Part shown: positions 6,774 through 10,273 of the stretch, in pieces
How the letters are laid out: the number at the start of each line of letters is the position of its first letter
Position numbering within the stretch: position 1 is the stretch's first letter
Origin: Chloroflexota bacterium
Lineage (GTDB): Bacteria > Chloroflexota > UBA6077 > JADZDV01
DNA: 10,273 bases
Reading direction: 5' to 3'
Assembly (NCBI GenBank): GCA_020850915.1
Contig: JADZDV010000386.1
Location: 1 to 10,273, forward strand
Notes under the pieces: generated by a model
Seen by the model: only the letters and a program-made list of their open reading frames with translations
Databases searched by the model: none
What the model was told of the DNA's origin: nothing
Program-made: the position numbers and the translations under genes

Positions 6774-8114
6774 CTAGCGCGGCTTGTAGACGAAGCTCTT
6801 CGCCATGGCGCGGACCGCGGCTTCGTCAAAGTTGTTGGCCTGGGGGATCAGGTCGTTGGTGTAGAAGTCCGCCGGGTTCACCTTTGCCGGGTCCAGCCCC
6901 AGGATGTTCTTCACGTACGCGGTCCAGCCTGCCGGGTTGAACTCGCCCCAGCGCTTCATGTCCGCCAGCGTGGGATCCAGGGCTGGCAGGCGAGACTTCG
7001 TCACGTCGATCTGCTGCTTGAAGCCCTCCTCATCACTGATGCCCTTGGGCTTGCTCTCCGGGTACAGCTCCCAGTGGATCCGCAAGAGGGCCTCTGGGTT
7101 CTGCATGGCGAAGACGGTGCCCTTGGCCAGACCGCGCAGGACGGCGCCGACGACCTCAGGGCGGCTGGTGACGTCCTCGGAGCGGACGGCGTAGATCGGC
7201 CCGGCTTTGACCTCCTTGATGAAGTCCGGCTGGGGCAGGACGCGGACGGGCTTCCCGAGCGACTTGTAGACGGTCCACTCGATGTCGTAGGCGACCATCG
7301 CGTCAACCTGGCCGTTGTACAGGGCGGTGATGGCCGGGGCGCCCTGGCCGATGGCGATGTACTCCTGCTTCTCAGGGTCCAGGCCGAGCCGCGTCATGAC
7401 CAGCTTGGCGTAGTTGAAGGTGTCGTGGCCGAGGCCCTGGACGCCGATCTTCTTGCCAGCCAGCTCCTTGACCTCCTTGATCGGGCTGTCCGGCTTGACG
7501 CCGAACTCGTTGGTGATCTTGAAGGTGTAGTCGTAGACGAACTTGATCGGCAGCTTGTTGCCGTCAGCCGCGCGGAGCAGCACCTGGTCCTGCACCAGCG
7601 CGCACATGTCCACCTGCTTGGCCAGCAGCGACTGGACGCACTCCGGCGCACCGTTCGCACCGACGAACTCCATGTCCAGGTTCTCATCCTGGTAGAAGTG
7701 GACGTCCGGGTGCGAGCCAACCCAGATGAAGGCCAGGCCCGCGACGAACGCCTTGCTGGCCAGCGAGTAGATGAAGCGCGTCTTCTGGGCCGGTTTGGCC
7801 GGCGGCTGGCCGCTGAGCGAGGCGAGCGGGGCGGCTGGACCGATCGTCTGGCCGGCCGCGGCAGCCGGCGCGGCGGGGGCGGCCGCGGCCGGGGAGGCGG
7901 CCGGGGCGGCGGCGGCCGGTGAAGCAGCCGGCGCGGCCGCGGCGGGAGAAGCCGCGGGCGCGGCCGGAGCCGCGGGCTTCGCGGCTTCCGCGGGCTTGGA
8001 CGCCGCGGCCGGTTTGGGCGGCTCAGTCGGCTTGGGCGCTGCCGCGGGCGCACTGCACGCGGCCAGGAACAACCCGAGCGCTACCAGCGCTGAGAAGACC
8101 CGGTGGCTTTTCAT
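6774..8114 (-). CDS. Lipoprotein ABC-type substrate-binding protein (TauA/SsuA/NMT1-like)
   Basis: A 446-residue lipoprotein. ATG 8112-8114 is preceded by AGAAGGAGA (8122-8130) at 7 nt. The signal peptide ends in the lipobox L-A-A-C with Cys20 as the lipidated residue. Residues 21 to about 110 are an Ala/Pro/Ser/Lys linker with three exact 9-residue units. The binding domain follows: KTRFIYSLASKAFVAG, KKIGVQGLGHDTFNYAKLVM, an APAITALYNGQVDAMVAYD block and a C-terminal YTNDLIP region. The pattern, including a hydrophobic strand before KKIGV and the G-Q-V-D-A segment, is that of NMT1/THI5 and TauA/SsuA proteins that bind sulfonates, nitrate or pyrimidine-like ligands outside the membrane. The ligand is unknown. 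No permease or ATPase gene is near; the gene overlaps by 4 bp (ATGA) with a cupin-like reading frame upstream, implying co-translation. Confidence 0.9.
   Translation of the reverse strand: MKSHRVFSALVALGLFLAACSAPAAAPKPTEPPKPAAASKPAEAAKPAAPAAPAASPAAAAPAASPAAAAPAASPAAAAPAAPAAAAGQTIGPAAPLASLSGQPPAKPAQKTRFIYSLASKAFVAGLAFIWVGSHPDVHFYQDENLDMEFVGANGAPECVQSLLAKQVDMCALVQDQVLLRAADGNKLPIKFVYDYTFKITNEFGVKPDSPIKEVKELAGKKIGVQGLGHDTFNYAKLVMTRLGLDPEKQEYIAIGQGAPAITALYNGQVDAMVAYDIEWTVYKSLGKPVRVLPQPDFIKEVKAGPIYAVRSEDVTSRPEVVGAVLRGLAKGTVFAMQNPEALLRIHWELYPESKPKGISDEEGFKQQIDVTKSRLPALDPTLADMKRWGEFNPAGWTAYVKNILGLDPAKVNPADFYTNDLIPQANNFDEAAVRAMAKSFVYKPR
7881..7961 (-). repeat. Three tandem 27-bp units in the lipoprotein linker
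   Basis: Residues 52-78 of the lipoprotein are three exact copies of A-P-A-A-S-P-A-A-A, encoded by 27-bp units at 7935-7961, 7908-7934 and 7881-7907. The DNA copies differ at several synonymous positions, so the repeat is older than a recent slippage event or is maintained at protein level. It forms part of a flexible tether between the lipid anchor and the binding domain. Confidence 0.85.
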
Positions 8115-8121
8115 GGATGCG

Positions 8122-8130
8122 TCTCCTTCT
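8122..8130 (-). promoter_or_regulatory. Ribosome-binding site of the lipoprotein gene
   Basis: AGAAGGAGA on the minus strand lies 7 nt before ATG 8114, inside the end of the upstream cupin-like frame. It decides this start over the longer open frame reaching 8186. Confidence 0.8.
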
Positions 8131-8170
8131 GGGTCCCGAATGGCTTGGTCCCGAATGGCTGGGTCCCGAT
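8131..8170. repeat. 15-bp tandem repeat directly upstream of the lipoprotein ribosome-binding site
   Basis: On the + strand GGGTCCCGAATGGCT (8131-8145) is followed by TGGTCCCGAATGGCT (8146-8160) and a partial third unit GGGTCCCGAT (8161-8170). The unit length is a multiple of three, so in the cupin-like frame it encodes GTQPF-GTKPF-GTQKE near the C-terminus. It abuts the ribosome-binding site at 8122-8130. Confidence 0.8.
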
Positions 8171-8686
8171 CGCGTCGCCGGACCACGCTGGCGGACCGTT
8201 GATGACGAGGCGCTCCGCCGGCCCACCCCGCGAGTGGTCCTCGCGCATCACCTCGGCAGGGATGTACAGGATATCTCCCGGGCCGAACTCCTGCGCGGCT
8301 CTGTCTTCCGCCGCGTCCTCAGCGTGGGCTTCGCGCGCGAGGAGGACCTCGTCCTGGTCCGGATGGTTGTGCGTCCGGCGGTTGCCCGCCCTACTGTCAT
8401 CGCCCCCCCTTGCGTCGATTGGAGCTGTCGGTCGGGCTCGCCTGAGCGATCGGCCTCGCGTCCGCGGACCACCGCCAGCAGCTCGGCGGTGGCCTCGAGC
8501 TTCGTGAAGCCCGTGCCCGGCCGCGCCAGGAGGCCGTCGTGCAGCTCCGGCATGGGGCGGCCGCTGGTAGAGAGCGGATCGTTCAGCATCGGCCGGACAT
8601 CCAGGATCGCGAGGAGCCGTGAGAGGAAGCCAGCCGCATGCACATCTCACGGCGAGCCCCACCACCGGGCCCCACCCTGAGGACCG

Positions 8687-8715
8687 ATGGTAGTGACGCC
8701 GAGCGTGGCTGTCAA
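8687..8715 (-). promoter_or_regulatory. Sigma70-like promoter for the cupin/lipoprotein unit
   Basis: On the minus strand TTGACA (8710-8715, a perfect -35 box) is followed after exactly 17 nt by TACCAT (8687-8692), which matches four of six -10 consensus positions. Transcription would start near 8680, about 40 nt before GTG 8643 of the split cupin gene, and run on into the lipoprotein gene. Confidence 0.55.
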
Positions 8716-8763
8716 ACATTACGCGACCGCTCGGAGCGGCTCAGCCCCGACTCTCGCCGCTGG

Positions 8764-8800
8764 CGCTGGGCGTTGCCATGTGGCGCGGGAGCGCCCAGCG
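8764..8800 (-). terminator. Second hairpin behind the duplicated gene tail
   Basis: CGCTGGGCG (8764-8772) pairs with CGCCCAGCG (8792-8800) around a 19-nt loop that itself contains a small GCCA/TGGC pairing. It follows, on the minus strand, the degenerate copy of the tail of the gene ending at 8888. It may be a backup or relic terminator. Confidence 0.35.
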
Positions 8801-8806
8801 GCGGGG

Positions 8807-8841
8807 AGCTCAGGACTATCGGCGTGCGCCGATCCTGGACC
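8807..8841. repeat. Degenerate copy of the 3' end of the adjacent gene
   Basis: AGCTCAGGACTATCGGCGTG and the next three bases (8807-8829) match 8879-8901 at 22 of 23 positions. Similarity continues with a 2-nt gap through CTGGACC. The second copy contains the TAG stop (8888-8890) and last codons of the secreted-protein gene, so this is a duplicate of that gene's tail placed 72 bp further downstream on the minus strand. Confidence 0.75.
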
Positions 8842-8850
8842 CGCGTGTAA

Positions 8851-8873
8851 GCGCGGCTCTCGAAGAGCCGCGC
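8851..8873 (-). terminator. Hairpin after the secreted-protein gene
   Basis: GCGCGGCTCT (8851-8860) is perfectly complementary to AGAGCCGCGC (8864-8873) with a 3-nt CGA loop. It lies 15 nt past the minus-strand stop at 8888. No U-run follows; the role is inferred from placement. Confidence 0.6.
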
Positions 8874-8887
8874 CGGGCAGCTCGGGA

Positions 8888-9373
8888 CTATCGGCGTGCG
8901 CAGGTCACCTGGACCATGCTGAGGTCCGTTGTGTTGTCCAGGTTCATCCGGCCGTCCACCACGATGTTCTTGGTGTTGAGGCGGAGGAAGGCCCGGGCAA
9001 CGTGCGGAGCGGTGGTGGTGTAGCGGTGGATCTCCTGCGGGGCCACGGTGACGTCAATGCTGGCGCCGACGTTGTCACCGTTATCGTTCAGCCAGAACAG
9101 CAGTCCGTCAGCGTCGTCACTCGCGTAGTTGAAGATGGCGATCTGCGCCTCGGGGTGCGGCCCCTCATCGGTGTTGTAGCCGACGCAGTCGTAGCGCTGC
9201 GCCGCGGCCGAGGCGGAGACACCCGAGCCAGGCGGCGGCGTGGGATCGCCCCGCCTTCCGGGCGAGATGGTCGTGTCGGCCCGGGCTAGCAGCGCGGTGG
9301 TTGGCGTGACGTGCGCCACGGCAAAACCCGCGAGAAGGGCAGCGGCGGCGACGAGCGGCGTTGCGCGGTGCAT
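8888..9373 (-). CDS. Secreted protein of unknown function
   Basis: Starting at ATG 9371-9373, 6 nt after AAGGGGG (9380-9386), it encodes 161 residues. The frame stays open upstream to 9784 but that part lacks coding character. Residues 1-32 are a Sec signal peptide (PLVAAAALLAGFAVA core). A Pro/Gly/Ser spacer (about 38-58) precedes a compact domain of about 100 residues that looks all-beta: alternating hydrophobic and polar strands such as EAQIAIFNYA, GLLFWLNDNGDN, SIDVTVAPQEIHRYTT and KNIVVDGRMNLDNTTDL. Its only two cysteines, Cys63 (YDCVGYN) and Cys158 (VTCARR), sit at the two ends of the domain and could form a disulfide. I recognise no family; an extracellular binding or adhesion-like beta-sandwich is a guess. 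It is transcribed alone, divergent from the YCII gene. Confidence 0.75.
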   Translation of the reverse strand: MHRATPLVAAAALLAGFAVAHVTPTTALLARADTTISPGRRGDPTPPPGSGVSASAAAQRYDCVGYNTDEGPHPEAQIAIFNYASDDADGLLFWLNDNGDNVGASIDVTVAPQEIHRYTTTAPHVARAFLRLNTKNIVVDGRMNLDNTTDLSMVQVTCARR

Positions 9374-9698
9374 AGAGGTCCCCCTTTCATTCAGAAGCGC
9401 CACGTGGCTCGCGCCTCCCATCACGCGGCACACCGGACCCGTGTTCGGCGCGTTATACCACGCGCCACCTGGCTCTTTCGCTCCAGTATGACGAGCGGCT
9501 GACGCGTTGGCCTCGCGGCTCGGACGACTCATCGGGCAGTTGGCCTGCTGCCATGAGCGGAGCAGCTCGACTGGCACGGGAGAGACTCTGTGAGCGGTGT
9601 CGATCCGGCAGATGGCCGTTCGTCGTCTGGATAGGGGAAGCTGAACGAGCGGTGGCGGGGGGCGTGGCGCAGCCCGACAGAACGTGGGAGGAAGGCTG
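9374..9698. other. Divergent intergenic region, 325 bp
   Basis: This gap separates the secreted-protein gene (minus) from the YCII gene (plus). It holds a -10-like motif inside an inverted repeat at 9447-9466 on the minus side. I see no tRNA, small gene or insertion-element trace. No convincing promoter for the plus-strand gene was found. Confidence 0.5.
9447..9466 (-). promoter_or_regulatory. Extended -10-like box embedded in an inverted repeat
   Basis: On the minus strand TGG-TATAAC (9452-9460) is an extended -10 form, about 79 nt before ATG 9373. It is enclosed by GGCGCGT (9447-9453) and ACGCGCC (9460-9466), a perfect 7-bp inverted repeat, so a regulator bound there would cover the promoter. 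No -35 box is evident. Confidence 0.4.
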
Positions 9699-10127
9699 AT
9701 GCGGTTCATGGTGATGGTCCGGGCAACGGCGGAGTCCGAGGCGGGCGGGCTGCCGGACGAGAAGATCCTGACCGAGATGGGCAACTACAACGAGGAGCTG
9801 GTCAAGGCGGGCGTGATGCTGGCTGGGGAGGGGCTGCACCCCAGCTCGAAGGGCGCGCGCGTGCGCTTCTCGGGCAGAGAGCGGACGGTGATCGACGGGC
9901 CGTTCGCGGAGACGAAGGAGCTGATCGCCGGCTTCTGGCTCATCCAGGCGCGCTCGCTGGAGGAGGCGATCGAGTGGGTCAAGCGCTGCCCGAACCCGTT
10001 CCACGAGGAGTCAGAGATCGAGGTCCGGCCGGTGTTCGAGGCGGAGGACTTCGGAGCGGCGTTCACGCCGGCGCTGCGCGAGCAGGAGGAGCGTCTACGC
10101 GCCCAGGCTGCCGAGAACGCCAGATAG
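9699..10127 (+). CDS. YCII-related (DGPF domain) protein
   Basis: A 142-residue cytoplasmic protein. ATG 9699 is chosen over the in-frame start at 9684 because GGAGGAAGG (9687-9695) lies just upstream and the homologous family begins M-R-F-M-V-M-V. The hallmark is V-I-D-G-P-F-A-E-T-K-E followed by GFW (residues 65-80), with GEGLHP (His47) and a W-V-K-R-C-P-N-P block (93-100). The length is typical of this family, a ferredoxin-like alpha/beta barrel that often occurs next to ECF-type sigma factor genes. No sigma gene lies upstream, and downstream is a CRISPR array, so its partner is not in view. It ends with tandem stops TAG-TGA. The biochemical function of this subgroup is not well defined. 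Confidence 0.92.
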   Translation: MRFMVMVRATAESEAGGLPDEKILTEMGNYNEELVKAGVMLAGEGLHPSSKGARVRFSGRERTVIDGPFAETKELIAGFWLIQARSLEEAIEWVKRCPNPFHEESEIEVRPVFEAEDFGAAFTPALREQEERLRAQAAENAR

Positions 10128-10170
10128 TGAGCCAGCTTACCGGCGCGTCAGGCCCCGTGCCTGAGGGCAT

Positions 10171-10273
10171 CAGGTTGAGGGGCCACGACTTTTCAGTCGT
10201 GGAAACCCTGCAAGGGCGACACCGTGCGGGCGCAGTCGATGCTCGCTTCAATGGGGCCACGACTTTTCAGTCG
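10171..10273 (-). CRISPR. Leader-distal end of a CRISPR array (two repeats, one spacer, cut by window edge)
   Basis: Two copies of a repeat lie 74 bp apart. The second begins GCTTCAAT-GGGG (10245) and is cut at 10273; the first shares the 28-nt core GGGG-CCACGACTTTTCAGTCGTGG-AAAC (10179-10206) but its first 8 positions (10171-10178) differ. A repeat of 36 nt gives a 38-nt spacer (10207-10244), normal sizes for type I or III arrays. On the minus strand the repeat starts GTTTCC and ends ATTGAAGC, like the common ATTGAAAC crRNA handle, and its 8-bp stem is closed by a GAAA tetraloop. The degenerate end of the left copy then is the 3' end of the last repeat, as usual at the leader-distal end. The leader and any cas genes should be to the right, outside the window. 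Confidence 0.8.

Larger units (their letters stand above)
8111..8643 (-). pseudogene. Cupin-domain gene split by a frameshift at a G7 tract
   Basis: The coding signal changes frame. From about 8643 to 8410 the frame opening at GTG 8643 (also ATG 8589 or 8553) has high third-position G/C and a sensible sequence (MPELHDGLLARPGTGF, TKLEATAELLAVVRGREAD). From 8402 downward a different frame carries the cupin signature: T-H-N-H-P-D-Q-D-E-V, then EFGPGDILYIPAEV and ERLVINGP. The switch coincides with seven G on the minus strand (8403-8409). One extra base there, or a -1 slip, would join the halves into about 177 residues. The second frame has no start codon of its own after the tract, but its TGA (8111-8113) overlaps the lipoprotein ATG, and a good promoter lies at 8687-8715. 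Alternatives are a true pseudogene, a sequencing error in the homopolymer, or slippage expression. The stretch between the two cupin motifs is atypical. Confidence 0.5.

Noticed and set aside
6723..7922. 399-codon open frame antisense to the lipoprotein gene
   Set aside because: Low-quality composition rich in Leu/Arg/Asp and a Gly/Arg tail mirroring the Ala/Pro linker; the minus-strand gene has a lipobox, ribosome-binding site and recognisable family.
9530..9640. Possible tRNA or small structured RNA in the divergent gap
   Set aside because: Short GC-rich pairings can be drawn, but no cloverleaf with a T-loop GTTC and matching acceptor stem could be formed.
9374..9784. N-terminal extension of the secreted protein
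   Set aside because: ATG 9373 has a good ribosome-binding site and starts a signal peptide; the extension is Arg/Ser/Pro-rich and would bury that signal peptide internally.
10063..10260. 65-codon minus-strand open frame over the array end
   Set aside because: It overlaps the CRISPR repeats and the 3' end of the YCII gene and has no recognisable sequence.

Overview
The window is very GC-rich and compactly coded, with short or absent A+T stretches and several GTG/TTG starts. The protein types point to a bacterium of the Chloroflexota or a similar high-GC lineage. The most suggestive is a lipoprotein solute-binding protein with a long Ala/Pro/Ser linker, alongside EntS-like MFS carriers and a YCII (DGPF) protein. 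This placement is inferred from protein style only; no rRNA or other marker gene is present.

Left block (1-1640, + strand): the 3' part of a CstB-like gene (metallo-beta-lactamase fold, then a Cys-less rhodanese, then an active rhodanese), followed 50 bp later by a rhodanese fused to a YgaP-type membrane segment. Together they look like a persulfide/sulfane-sulfur handling operon, closed by a perfect hairpin at 1598-1634.

Second block (1644-4624, - strand): two tandem, collinear paralogous MFS exporters of the EntS/MFS_3 type. A small hypothetical ORF lies just downstream in the same frame as the second transporter. Divergent from them is a secreted TIM-barrel glycosidase-like protein (4775-6073, + strand) that appears to lack any ATG/GTG/TTG start in front of its signal peptide. 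A hairpin at 6108-6133 separates it from the next convergent block.

Third block (6159-8715, - strand): a good sigma70-like promoter (TTGACA-N17-TACCAT, 8687-8715) reads into a cupin gene split between two frames at a G7 tract. Its stop overlaps the start (ATGA) of a TauA/SsuA/NMT1-like lipoprotein with no permease or ATPase genes in view. After a hairpin comes a separate intact small cupin gene. A substrate-binding protein bracketed by cupin genes is the most unusual gene context here.

Right block (8764-10273): a secreted 161-residue protein of unknown function whose 3' end is followed by a hairpin and then a degenerate copy of its own tail plus a second hairpin. A divergent YCII/DGPF gene follows. 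The window ends in the leader-distal end of a CRISPR array: one terminal repeat, one 38-nt spacer and the start of a second repeat. Orientation is inferred as minus strand, so leader and cas genes, if present, should lie beyond the right edge.
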